Assembly: GCA_016302545.1 (NCBI GenBank)
Contig: JAEDNK010000064.1
Location: 1 to 8,679 of the forward strand
Direction of reading: 5' to 3'
Source of the DNA: Bacillota bacterium
GTDB taxonomy: Bacteria; Bacillota; Clostridia; Peptostreptococcales; Anaerovoracaceae
DNA: 8,679 bases
Below, piece by piece: positions 1 to 6,816 of this stretch. Both the position numbers and the translations under genes were made by a program. Each line of letters starts with the position of its first letter. Positions within the stretch are counted from its first letter, which is position 1. The notes under the pieces were generated by a model. It saw only the letters and a list, made by a program, of their open reading frames with translations. It was not told the origin of the DNA and ran no database searches.

Positions 1-211
1 GCAGAATCAGGCTGCGGGTTTTGCAGCACCGGCAGCACCTCAGCAGCCTCAGGCAGGGCAGCAGTGGACCTGCAGCTGCGGCACAGTGAACACAGGCAAC
101 TTCTGCGGAAACTGCGGCACAAAAAAACCTTCTGCAGAGTGGACCTGCACCTGCGGCACGGTTAACACAGGCAATTTCTGCAGCAACTGCGGGACTAAGA
201 GACCTGAGTAG
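1..211 (+). CDS. C-terminal tail of a double zinc-ribbon protein, probably SPFH-domain (YdjI-like)
   Basis: Partial: the gene enters from the left edge (codons in frame from base 2) and ends at TAG 209-211. The 69 visible residues are an Ala/Pro/Gln-rich linker of about 21 residues followed by two near-identical zinc ribbons, each beginning WTC and holding four cysteines in a C-x-C ... C-x2-C pattern. This tail is typical of bacterial SPFH-domain proteins (once labelled virion core protein, related to B. subtilis YdjI), where a membrane-associated SPFH domain is followed by a Q/A/P-rich linker and zinc ribbons. A DUF4428 gene two genes downstream fits, since I recall the two families often being neighbours. 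The SPFH domain itself is outside the window, so the family call is inference; another protein with a zinc-ribbon tail is possible. The next gene starts 19 bases after the stop, suggesting co-transcription. Confidence 0.6.
   Translation, partial: QNQAAGFAAPAAPQQPQAGQQWTCSCGTVNTGNFCGNCGTKKPSAEWTCTCGTVNTGNFCSNCGTKRPE
65..205 (+). repeat. Tandem duplication of a 22-residue zinc ribbon (75-base period)
   Basis: Two copies of a 22-codon unit (65-130 and 140-205), separated by three codons. Both begin WTC and end in Lys-Lys/Arg-Pro. The proteins differ at only three positions (Ser/Thr, Gly/Ser, Lys/Arg). By direct comparison about 56 of 66 bases match, with most differences in third codon positions. 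This indicates duplication of a metal-binding module under selection, within the coding sequence. Confidence 0.85.
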
Positions 212-218
212 ACAAAAC

Positions 219-224
219 GGGAGG
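219..224 (+). promoter_or_regulatory. Ribosome binding site that decides the start of the beta-helix lipoprotein
   Basis: GGGAGG directly abuts an ATG at 225 (zero spacing) and lies six bases before a second in-frame ATG at 231. Only the second has workable spacing, so 231 is taken as the start. Confidence 0.75.
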
Positions 225-230
225 ATGACG

Positions 231-1043
231 ATGAACATTAAACGAAGCTTTTACACATTTATACTATCTATACTGATTATTATGTCCGCCTTAATTTTGG
301 GCGGCTGTAAGACGGATTTCACCCATGTAAGCACCACAGAAGAGCTGCTGGAGGCTATCCGACCGGGTGCGCAAATTTTCGTAGAGCCCGGGTACTATAA
401 CCTGAGCGAATATATTGAAAATGTCTGGGAACAGGAAGGAATGAAATGGAACGAGAGTCATCCTTATGTAAAACTGGAGGAATGCTATGACGGCGTGGAA
501 ATCGTTGTTGAAAATGTGGACAATCTGAAGATTAAAGGCTATGAGAAAAACCCGTGGCACACAGAGCTGGTGGTAGACCCCAGATATGCATCGATTTTTA
601 ATTTTAATAAATGCAGCAATCTGGAACTGTCTTTTATGACCATGGGACACACGGAGCAGGCATATTGTGCCGGAAATGTACTTAACTTCTCGGAATGCAA
701 AGGCATTGAACTGAATAACATGGATCTTTACGGCTGCGGCGTTTACGGTATAGGAGCCTATAGCGGAACGGAAGGGCTTTCTGTAAACAGCAGCATAATA
801 CGGGACTGCTCCGACGGCCCTTTTGACATTGTGGAAGGGCGCGGAGACTTCGTATTCCGGGACTGCAGCCTTACCGGTTCTGACGGAGGCGGTTACTTCG
901 GTATGTCATATGACGCAAAGCTGTCTTTTTATAACTGCAGCTTCGGCTGGATTGAAACAGAAACTTGGTATTATGATGAGAATATTTACAAAGAAAACTG
1001 TATATGGAGAGAAGCTGCCCTTTGTACGGATTTGAGCCATTAA
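231..1043 (+). CDS. Right-handed parallel beta-helix lipoprotein, function unknown
   Basis: A 270-residue predicted lipoprotein. Residues 4-25 form a lipoprotein signal peptide (Lys-Arg, hydrophobic core, then LGGC), with Cys26 as the lipid-attached residue, so the mature protein should sit on the outer face of the membrane. The segment at about 33-65 (STTEELLEAI..., GAQIFVEPGYYNL) resembles the opening of parallel beta-helix proteins. Residues 80-255 show short repeating strands of the type 'nLxI', 'LNFSECKGIELNNMDLYGC', 'FxFRDCSL', 'LSFYNCSF', with Asn, Cys and Ser at turns, as in pectate-lyase-like folds. I see no recognisable carbohydrate-lyase or hydrolase catalytic motif, so binding or structural roles are as likely as enzymatic ones. 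The many cysteines on regular rungs are notable. It lies between the zinc-ribbon tail and the DUF4428 gene, probably in the same operon. The fold call is fairly firm; the function is unknown. Confidence 0.75.
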   Translation: MNIKRSFYTFILSILIIMSALILGGCKTDFTHVSTTEELLEAIRPGAQIFVEPGYYNLSEYIENVWEQEGMKWNESHPYVKLEECYDGVEIVVENVDNLKIKGYEKNPWHTELVVDPRYASIFNFNKCSNLELSFMTMGHTEQAYCAGNVLNFSECKGIELNNMDLYGCGVYGIGAYSGTEGLSVNSSIIRDCSDGPFDIVEGRGDFVFRDCSLTGSDGGGYFGMSYDAKLSFYNCSFGWIETETWYYDENIYKENCIWREAALCTDLSH

Positions 1044-1076
1044 GGGTAAAAGGCAGAGACAGAAAGGAGAATTTTA

Positions 1077-2126
1077 ATGGGATTATTTGATAAGAAATAC
1101 TGTGATATATGCGGAGAGAAGATAGGACTTCTGGGAAACCGCAAGCTGGAGGACGGAAACCTTTGCAAGAACTGTGCAGCTAAGCTTTCTCCATGGTTCA
1201 CCGAAAGAAAGCAGAGTACCGTTGAAGAGATAAAAGAGCAGCTGGCATACCGTGAGTCCAACAAAGAAGCCGTGGCTGCTTTCCATACTACCCGCACCCT
1301 GGGAAAGGACGTCAAGGTGCTGCTGGATGAGGATAACGGTAAATTCATGGTGACTTCCGCAAGAAATATTGCAGAAGCCAATCCTGACGTATTGTCATTT
1401 AGCGATGTGACCGGCTGCGACCTGGATATCGAGGAGGGCAGAACGGAGATTGAATATGAGGACAGGGAGGGAAACCGCCACAGCTTCAATCCTAGCCGCT
1501 ATGCATATAACTACGATTTTTACATGGTTATCCATGTAAATCATCCGTGGTTCAATCAGATAAGATTCAGACTCAACCCTGACACTGTAGACGGAGATGT
1601 GGATACCATTATAGAGTATGACCAGGCCGGCGCAATGGGCGGAAGATCGCCTATGGCAGGCTCCGGCAGACCTATGGCAGGAAGCGGTGCGGGAAGACCG
1701 CAGGCGGGCACGGCAGGTGCACGCCCTCAGGCCGGTGCAGGCAGACCCGTGACCGGAGCAGGCAGACAGCAGCCGGGTAGACCTCAGGCCGGCGGTGTAA
1801 GACCTATGGGCCAGAGACCACAGCAGCAGGCAATGCCGGGCCAGATGATGGGCCAGATGCCGGGCCAGATGGCGCCGGGAGCAGCCTTCGGCTATGACCC
1901 AACCTCCAACGCAGAGGAAATCAAAAACAGCGTGGAATACAGAGAATATGAAAATATGGGCTGGGAAATCAGAGACATTCTCATGCAGGTAAGAGAAGGT
2001 GCCAGAGCAGAGGCAGCCGAGGCTAATGCACCTAAGCAGGCGGTTAAATGCCCTTACTGCGGAGCCACCACTATCCCTACAGAAAACGGCTGCTGCGAGT
2101 ACTGCGGCGCAGCCATAACAGGTTAA
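1077..2126 (+). CDS. DUF4428-type zinc-ribbon protein with long disordered linker
   Basis: A 349-residue soluble protein with no signal peptide or membrane segment. The N-terminal module carries a zinc ribbon, Cys9-x2-Cys12 and Cys30-x2-Cys33 (CDIC ... CKNC), followed by the SPWF and helical segment typical of DUF4428 proteins. Residues about 75-180 form a beta-rich domain (FMVTSARNI, FSDVTGCDLDIEEGRTEIEYE, FYMVIHVNHPWFNQIRFRLNP). Residues about 183-273 are a low-complexity Gly/Pro/Gln/Met/Arg-rich linker. A short helical segment (277-315) leads to a second zinc ribbon, Cys325-x2-Cys328 ... Cys340-x2-Cys343. Family function is not established; zinc-ribbon ends suggest protein or nucleic acid contacts. 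AAAGGAGA (1063-1070) lies six bases before the ATG, supporting this start. Proximity to the putative SPFH tail supports a joint role at the membrane, by inference. Confidence 0.8.
   Translation: MGLFDKKYCDICGEKIGLLGNRKLEDGNLCKNCAAKLSPWFTERKQSTVEEIKEQLAYRESNKEAVAAFHTTRTLGKDVKVLLDEDNGKFMVTSARNIAEANPDVLSFSDVTGCDLDIEEGRTEIEYEDREGNRHSFNPSRYAYNYDFYMVIHVNHPWFNQIRFRLNPDTVDGDVDTIIEYDQAGAMGGRSPMAGSGRPMAGSGAGRPQAGTAGARPQAGAGRPVTGAGRQQPGRPQAGGVRPMGQRPQQQAMPGQMMGQMPGQMAPGAAFGYDPTSNAEEIKNSVEYREYENMGWEIRDILMQVREGARAEAAEANAPKQAVKCPYCGATTIPTENGCCEYCGAAITG
1623..1895 (+). repeat. Low-complexity coding repeat: Gly/Pro/Gln/Arg/Met-rich linker
   Basis: About 90 codons inside the DUF4428 gene are built from degenerate short units: GRPxAG-like blocks first (MAGSGRPMAGSG, GRPQAG, ARPQAG, GRPVTG), then MxGQM-like blocks (PGQMMGQMPGQM). 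At DNA level CCTATGGCAGG recurs near 1650 and 1671, and GGGCCAGATG recurs at about 1840-1870. The stretch is positively charged (about ten Arg, almost no acidic residues) and probably disordered. Confidence 0.8.
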
Positions 2127-2155
2127 CAGCTGACAGAAACAGAGAGGTATATGAA

Positions 2156-2920
2156 ATGAAAAGAAATATTAAAAAACTCACGGCGGTTTTACTCTGCCTG
2201 ACACTTGTGCTTTCCCTGGCAGCCTGCGGAGGCGGCGGAGGCGGAGGCGGCACCTCAAATACCAAAGATCCATATGAAATAAAGGCAGAATTTGATCCTT
2301 ACTACCTCCATCCGGGCCTTGCAGACGGTTCTGCAACATCTTCTGCGGACGTATGGTATCCTGTGGACAGTCCTGACTCTCTGCCTATGTACCTTACATA
2401 TGCTGCAGATGCAGGATATACCGAAGGCGATTTTCTCATTACATGGATAGACGAGGAGGGCTACGATTACGCTTACTGTCTGGCTCAGGCGGAGGATATG
2501 GAACTTGTCAGCCTTGAAGATGAGGAAATAGAGGTGGACTTCGTATTTTCCGATGCACTGACTGCCTACGACAAAGAGTCCAAGACTCAGTACACCAGAG
2601 CAGGCAAGATGACAGCCGATGAGCTGGAGGCGTGTTTTGCAGGAAAGACCTTTACCAGCCGGCAGGGCACATCCTACACATTCAACGAGGACGGAAGTGC
2701 AATACAGAATGCAGGAGGAGTTGATTATTCGGGAACCTGGGCCCTTACGGCAGCTACAGTTGTAACCTTCTTTGATGAAGAGGACGCAGCGTTTGACGTA
2801 TATCTTCAGATTCTTGAGGACAGACAGGGCATCTACCTCTACAGCGACGTGGGAAACCGCTACCTCTATCCTGAAGAAGAAAACGAAGCTGAAGCAGACG
2901 GAAGCTCAGAGGCAGCTTGA
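2156..2920 (+). CDS. Lipoprotein with poly-Gly tether, function unknown
   Basis: A 254-residue predicted lipoprotein. Residues 2-23 are a signal peptide ending in LAAC, with Cys24 as the lipid-attached residue, followed by eight Gly that would act as a flexible tether. Two possible domains follow. Residues about 40-150 are acidic and aromatic (DPYYLHPGL, FLITWIDEEGYDYAY). Residues about 153-240 begin MTADELEACFAGKTF and continue with short beta strands (YTFNEDGSA, SGTWALTAATVVTF, GIYLYSDVGNRYLY), which recalls small lipocalin-like barrels in Firmicute lipoproteins, at low confidence. The tail is rich in Glu, Ala and Ser. The start was chosen because AGAGAGG (2141-2147) lies eight bases upstream and a proper signal peptide follows; a longer in-frame start at 2048 would overlap the DUF4428 gene and hide the signal peptide. 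A two-codon frame (ATG AAA TGA at 2151-2159) overlaps the true start, which may be chance. Confidence 0.75.
   Translation: MKRNIKKLTAVLLCLTLVLSLAACGGGGGGGGTSNTKDPYEIKAEFDPYYLHPGLADGSATSSADVWYPVDSPDSLPMYLTYAADAGYTEGDFLITWIDEEGYDYAYCLAQAEDMELVSLEDEEIEVDFVFSDALTAYDKESKTQYTRAGKMTADELEACFAGKTFTSRQGTSYTFNEDGSAIQNAGGVDYSGTWALTAATVVTFFDEEDAAFDVYLQILEDRQGIYLYSDVGNRYLYPEEENEAEADGSSEAA
2228..2251 (+). repeat. Eight-Gly codon tract after the lipobox Cys
   Basis: Eight consecutive Gly codons, a mixture of GGA and GGC, directly follow the lipid-attachment cysteine codon (2225-2227). Short Gly/Ser stretches at this place are common in Firmicute lipoproteins as spacers; eight is long. Confidence 0.9.
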
Positions 2921-2933
2921 TAAAGGAGAGATT

Positions 2934-4424
2934 ATGGCAGATTACAGAAAACTGACTATTTTACATTCAAATGATATGCACGGCGACTTTCTCGCCGAAA
3001 ACATCGACGACAATCTGGTGGGCGGAGTTTCCATGCTCAGCGGATATCTTAACAAAGTAAGAAACGAGGACCCGGAGGCTCTTTATGTCATTGCCGGGGA
3101 TATGTTCAGAGGCTCCATTATCGACGCCGAGTATCAGGGCGTCAGCACTATCGAAATCATGAACTACCTGGCACCGGATGTGGTCACCCTTGGCAACCAC
3201 GAGGTGGACTACGGCATGGCACACCTGCTTTTCCTGGAAAAGTGCTGCAAATTCCCTATCGTAAATGCCAATCTTTACATAAAGACAACGGGAACGAGAA
3301 TTTTCAATTCCCATAAAGTCCTTCGTGCTGCCGGTATGAACATTCTCTTCATCGGAATCATCACCGAGGAAATCATGGCGGCAGCAAAAAACGACAACCT
3401 CATGGGCACCTTTGTGGACATCAACGAGGCAGCGGCGGAGGTGGGCAAAATCTGCGATAATTACAAATCAGTGGACATCGACCTGACGGTGCTGCTGACC
3501 CACATAGGCTTCGAAGAGGATAAAAAGCTGGCAAAGCTTCTCATGCCTGAGTGGGGTGTCGACATCATCATCGGAGGCCATTCACACACCAGACCCGATG
3601 AGCCTGCTGTTGAAAACAATGTGCTTATCGTACAGGCAGGCACCGGCACTGACCAGCTGGGCCGCTTCGATATCGTGGTGGATGCCGATACCAACTCGGT
3701 TTCCGAGTACAACTGGCAGCTGGTGCCTATCAACGCCGAAACCTGTCCGAGGGACGAGGATCTGGAGGACATCATAAGGCACTACAAGGATGAAACAGAC
3801 CGCAAATACAACAAAATAGTGACACATTTTCCAAGGGCACTCACTCACCCGAAGCGCAATCGGGAAACCGAGCTTGGAAATCTTTTTGCTGATATCTTTA
3901 CCGAATCTCTGGGCGTTGATCTGATGCTCATAGGCTCAGGCAGCATAAGAAAGCCTGAGATGGGACCGGTGGTGAAGCTGGGGGACATAAAGGTCATTTT
4001 CCCCTTTGAGGATGAGATAATGGGCTTCACCTGGACGGGTCAGCAGCTTAAGAGAGCCTTTGCCTTTATAATGCGTGACCACATGTTCAGCGACGAGACA
4101 GAGTTCTATCAGGTGCCAAAAGCGCTGAAGCTGACCTATGACTACAAGACCAGAACCTTTACTGAATTCACAGTGAACGGAAAACCTGTAGCCGACGATG
4201 ACACTTTCAGCATGGCACTTCAGATTTTCCATTATTCAAATATGGATGATTTCTTCGGGATCACTCAGGAGGAGACCCGGGCCAACGGCGAGCCGAAAGT
4301 GCTTGCCAGCTCCGACTATTCCATTTTAGAGGAATATCTGATGCTTCACACTCACCTTCAGCGCAGTGTTGAGGGAAGGCTAAAGGTGCTTAACGGGCCG
4401 AACAATTACCCTGACGATATTTAA
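2934..4424 (+). CDS. 5'-nucleotidase/metallophosphoesterase family protein, cytoplasmic form
   Basis: A 496-residue two-domain enzyme of the UshA/5'-nucleotidase superfamily, expected to hydrolyse phosphate esters of nucleotides or related compounds using two metal ions. The metal-ligand motifs are all present: Asp14 and His16 (SNDMHG), Asp56 (AGDMFRG), Asn88-His89 (GNHE), His190 (LLTH), His216 and His218 (GGHSHT). The C-terminal domain (about 295-485) has ETELGNLFADIF (311-322) and IFPFEDEIMGFTWTG (355-369), as in the substrate-binding domain. Deviations: the usual N-x-GGIR motif reads GSGSIR (334-339), and the usual GGDGY-type loop is replaced around 435-442 by NMDDFFG. There is no signal peptide, unlike the secreted members, so it should act in the cytosol although its neighbours are lipoproteins. 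TAAAGGAGAG (2921-2930) fixes the start; an in-frame ATG at 2772 inside the previous gene adds no signal peptide and was rejected. The exact substrate cannot be read from the sequence. Confidence 0.88.
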   Translation: MADYRKLTILHSNDMHGDFLAENIDDNLVGGVSMLSGYLNKVRNEDPEALYVIAGDMFRGSIIDAEYQGVSTIEIMNYLAPDVVTLGNHEVDYGMAHLLFLEKCCKFPIVNANLYIKTTGTRIFNSHKVLRAAGMNILFIGIITEEIMAAAKNDNLMGTFVDINEAAAEVGKICDNYKSVDIDLTVLLTHIGFEEDKKLAKLLMPEWGVDIIIGGHSHTRPDEPAVENNVLIVQAGTGTDQLGRFDIVVDADTNSVSEYNWQLVPINAETCPRDEDLEDIIRHYKDETDRKYNKIVTHFPRALTHPKRNRETELGNLFADIFTESLGVDLMLIGSGSIRKPEMGPVVKLGDIKVIFPFEDEIMGFTWTGQQLKRAFAFIMRDHMFSDETEFYQVPKALKLTYDYKTRTFTEFTVNGKPVADDDTFSMALQIFHYSNMDDFFGITQEETRANGEPKVLASSDYSILEEYLMLHTHLQRSVEGRLKVLNGPNNYPDDI

Positions 4425-4442
4425 GCTGCTTAGGAGGAAAAT

Positions 4443-5366
4443 ATGACAAAGAAACCTTTAACAATTTTTATCGCTGTAGCTCTGACAGTATCGATGCTCC
4501 TTTTTACCGGCTGCGGCGGCGAGGAGCCTGAAAACGGCAGTGATGTGAACAATACCAATAATACCAACGCAGCTGTATCGGAAGAAGAACTGAACCTTAT
4601 CGGAGGCAGTCTGTCCTTCGTCCGCGAAGAGAACCGGCTGGAATATCTTTTGGACAGATATGAAAACATCCACATTGTGACTCAGTTCACCGACGGTGCG
4701 GAAGACCAGAGCGTATGCTTTCTTTTTGATGGACAGCCTGCGTGGGCTTCGGTGGAATACAGTGAGACAAGCAGGAGGGTGCTTTCCGGCTGGCTCGGTC
4801 CGCTGTACTTTTACTGTGAACCGGGGAAGGTGAGCGGGGAGCTGGATATGGAGATGTATAAGTTTCAGGAAAGCGACAGCCTGGATTATATGATTTCCTC
4901 GTACATAAGTGAAGATGCGCAGGTGGAGAAGGTGGAGGATCTGGAGCCGTATCTGAGGGTTACGGCGGTGAACGGCGACCAGAAGGATCCTGAAGCAAGG
5001 CGGGATGTATATATCCTCGATAAGGGAACCCTGCGTCTGGTAGAGGTATTCTATATGAACGAGAATGGCGTCAGTGTGGGAGGACATTCCATTGAGCCTG
5101 GATGGGATGAAAACGGTCTGATTTCCAATTTCCTCACAGCCTGGGAGGAGACCCGGACGGTGACCTTCGTCTACGACAAGCTGCTTTCAAACGGCAAAAC
5201 GTCAACTGAAACGGTGGATGTGGAGGTACCGGCTACCTGGGAAGTTCTGCCTCGGTATCCGGAAGAAACATATTGCTATATGAACAGAAATCTGACCAAA
5301 CCTTACGTATATCCGGGTGACGGAACAGAGGATTATACGGTGTATGTGACCAATACGGCAGGCTAA
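4443..5366 (+). CDS. Lipoprotein of unknown function, last gene of the run
   Basis: A 307-residue predicted lipoprotein. The signal peptide (Lys3-Lys4, hydrophobic 6-21) ends in FTGC with Cys24 lipid-attached. An Asn/Thr-rich spacer (NNTNNTN, residues 36-42) leads to a soluble domain of about 260 residues with alternating charged and aromatic beta segments (HIVTQFTDG, SVCFLFDGQPAWASVEYS, LYFYCEPGKVSGELDMEMY), ending in a beta-rich region (TVTFVYDKLLSNGKTSTETVDVEVPATWEVLP, about 239-270). I do not recognise the family and see no catalytic motif. AGGAGG (4432-4437) lies five bases before the ATG, a strong site, and the gap to the nucleotidase gene is 18 bases, so the two are probably co-transcribed. 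A hairpin terminator follows 18 bases after the stop. Confidence 0.7.
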   Translation: MTKKPLTIFIAVALTVSMLLFTGCGGEEPENGSDVNNTNNTNAAVSEEELNLIGGSLSFVREENRLEYLLDRYENIHIVTQFTDGAEDQSVCFLFDGQPAWASVEYSETSRRVLSGWLGPLYFYCEPGKVSGELDMEMYKFQESDSLDYMISSYISEDAQVEKVEDLEPYLRVTAVNGDQKDPEARRDVYILDKGTLRLVEVFYMNENGVSVGGHSIEPGWDENGLISNFLTAWEETRTVTFVYDKLLSNGKTSTETVDVEVPATWEVLPRYPEETYCYMNRNLTKPYVYPGDGTEDYTVYVTNTAG

Positions 5367-5384
5367 CAGCAACTTAATGACTTA

Positions 5385-5416
5385 AAAAGAGGACGGTGTC
5401 AAAACCGTCCTCTTTT
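5385..5416. terminator. Bidirectional rho-independent terminator between convergent genes
   Basis: A perfect 13-base-pair stem (5385-5397 paired with 5404-5416) with loop GTCAAA. The inner nine pairs are GC-rich (GAGGACGGT/ACCGTCCTC) and the outer four are A-T, giving a T run on the 3' side of the transcript in both directions (TTTT on +, TTTTT on -). It lies 18 bases after the last lipoprotein gene and 20 bases after the stop of the opposing transporter gene, so it can end both transcripts. Confidence 0.92.
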
Positions 5417-5436
5417 AATGTTCGCAGCAGACTTAT

Positions 5437-6786
5437 CTAGAAGAACAGCCCCCATGCAACGAAGCCGAGACAGGCGATAACACCTGTGTACAGGAGAACC
5501 ACTACAAGGTAGCCCATTACGTTACGAGCAGACAGCCCTGCGATACCAAGTGCAGGAAGTGCCCAGAACGGCTGAATCATATTGGTCCACTGGTCACCCC
5601 AAGCGATAGCCATTGCAGCACGGCCGTATTCGATACCCATCTGAGTAGCGGCAGGCATTACGATAGGAGCCTGAACAGCCCACTGGCCGCCGCCTGAAGG
5701 TACGAAGAAGTTGATGATACCTGCGGACAGGAATGTGAATACCGGGAAGGTAACATCGTTGGAAATGCTTACGAAGAAGTCAGCGATAATTCCGGCAAGG
5801 GATACGCCGTCTCCGTTCTTGGCAACCATCAGTCCCATGATACCTGCGTAGAACGGGAACTGAAGCAGGATACCTGCAGCACCGCCGGCAGCTTCGCCGA
5901 TGGCGTCAACATATCTTCTCAGGTCTCCGTGAAGGGCAACGCCCAGGAACAGGAATATCATGTTAACGATGTTAAGGCTGAGGTTAAAGCCCTTTGTAGC
6001 AAAATGATAGATTATGTATCCGAATCCAAGAATTAAAACGATAACCCATAAAGCTCTGCTGTGTTCAATCTTTTCGGCAGGCGTGTCGATTGCGTAAACT
6101 TTTTCTTCATCTTCAACCAGAACTGCAGGGTCAACCAGAATGGTGTGCTCTGTGTTAGGGTGCATTGCCCAGTTAACCAGCGGCATTGTGAGCAGAATAA
6201 TTACACACATTCCTAAGTTAACAGGGTGGAAAATAGTTTCGCTTGTAGCGGCATAATAGTTTACATCAAGGATTGTGGTACCTCCTTCTGCACCCATCTG
6301 AAGAGGAATGGAGCCGGAAAGTCCTGCATGCCAGATTACGAATCCGGAATAAGCGGAAGCGATAAGCAGCGGATAGTCCACATCTTTTACTCTGCGGGCA
6401 ATTTCTTTGGCAAGGAGTGCGCCTGCGATAAGACCGAAGCCCCAGTTGAGCCAGCAGCATACTGTCGAAACGAAGGTTACGATGATAATTGCGCTCTTCT
6501 TATCCTTGGCAGCGTTTGCAATAGCGCCAAGTCCTCTCTTGCAAACCCTGGCGGACGCCATGGCAGAGCCGAGAACCAGTACCAGAGCCATCTGCATTGA
6601 GAAAGCAAGAAGATTCCAGAAGCCGTAATCGTTACCCCAGGCGGTAAGCAGAGTGATAGGACCCTGCTGGGTACCAAGCATGGAGCCGATAAATACTACG
6701 ATTGTAAGAATAATCGCGAAGAGGAATGGATCCGGAAGCCATCTGTTGACCACGCGAACACATCCGTTGGTAAATTTCTTAAACAT
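5437..6786 (-). CDS. atoE: AtoE-family short-chain fatty acid transporter
   Basis: A 449-residue integral membrane protein close in length to E. coli AtoE (about 440), which is associated with short-chain fatty acid or acetoacetate uptake. The family marks are visible: the start KFTNGCVRVVNRWLPDPFLFAI, the paired glycine-rich segments WLNWGFGLIAGALLAKEIAR (112-131), SAYSGFVIWHAGLSGSIPL (144-162), and the signature FFVPSGGGQWAVQAP (360-374), followed by WGDQWTNMIQPFWALPALGIAGL (396-418). About ten to twelve hydrophobic segments can be seen, with a charged cytosolic loop around 210-243 (VLVEDEEKVYAIDTPAEKIEH). Transport of short-chain acids such as butyrate or acetoacetate across the cytoplasmic membrane is the expected role; the real substrate is not proven. 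It has its own promoter and leader. No thiolase, CoA transferase or other ato genes are visible next to it, so it looks like a stand-alone transporter. Confidence 0.92.
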   Translation of the reverse strand: MFKKFTNGCVRVVNRWLPDPFLFAIILTIVVFIGSMLGTQQGPITLLTAWGNDYGFWNLLAFSMQMALVLVLGSAMASARVCKRGLGAIANAAKDKKSAIIIVTFVSTVCCWLNWGFGLIAGALLAKEIARRVKDVDYPLLIASAYSGFVIWHAGLSGSIPLQMGAEGGTTILDVNYYAATSETIFHPVNLGMCVIILLTMPLVNWAMHPNTEHTILVDPAVLVEDEEKVYAIDTPAEKIEHSRALWVIVLILGFGYIIYHFATKGFNLSLNIVNMIFLFLGVALHGDLRRYVDAIGEAAGGAAGILLQFPFYAGIMGLMVAKNGDGVSLAGIIADFFVSISNDVTFPVFTFLSAGIINFFVPSGGGQWAVQAPIVMPAATQMGIEYGRAAMAIAWGDQWTNMIQPFWALPALGIAGLSARNVMGYLVVVLLYTGVIACLGFVAWGLFF

Positions 6787-6792
6787 ATACAT

Positions 6793-6798
6793 CCTCCT
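6793..6798 (-). promoter_or_regulatory. Ribosome binding site that decides the transporter start
   Basis: On the minus strand AGGAGG is followed directly by ATG (6790-6792, zero spacing), then TAT, then a second in-frame ATG (6784-6786, six bases from the site). The second is the workable start, so the protein begins MFKKF rather than MYMFKKF. Confidence 0.8.
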
Positions 6799-6816
6799 AA
6801 AAAATTATAATTGCAA

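Larger units (their letters stand above)
1..5366 (+). other. Probable single transcription unit of six genes
   Basis: All six + strand genes are separated by gaps of 19, 33, 29, 13 and 18 bases, each gap holding a ribosome binding site and leaving no room for a promoter. The unit closes at the hairpin at 5385-5416. The promoter lies to the left of the window. Internal promoters inside coding sequence cannot be excluded. Confidence 0.65.

Noticed and set aside
2228..2251. The Gly codon tract as a phase-variable simple repeat
   Set aside because: The codons alternate irregularly between GGA and GGC, and the tract is a multiple of three, so slippage would change Gly number rather than switch the gene off.
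2772..2933. A 54-residue N-terminal extension of the nucleotidase-family protein
   Set aside because: It would overlap the lipoprotein gene by about 150 bases. It has no signal peptide and its residues do not belong to the family; the ATG at 2934 has a strong ribosome binding site and the family motif begins right after it.
4458..5087. A 209-codon open frame on the minus strand
   Set aside because: It lies wholly antisense to a lipoprotein gene with a strong ribosome binding site and clear signal peptide. It has no family resemblance or ribosome binding site I can see, and its composition is that of a shadow frame.
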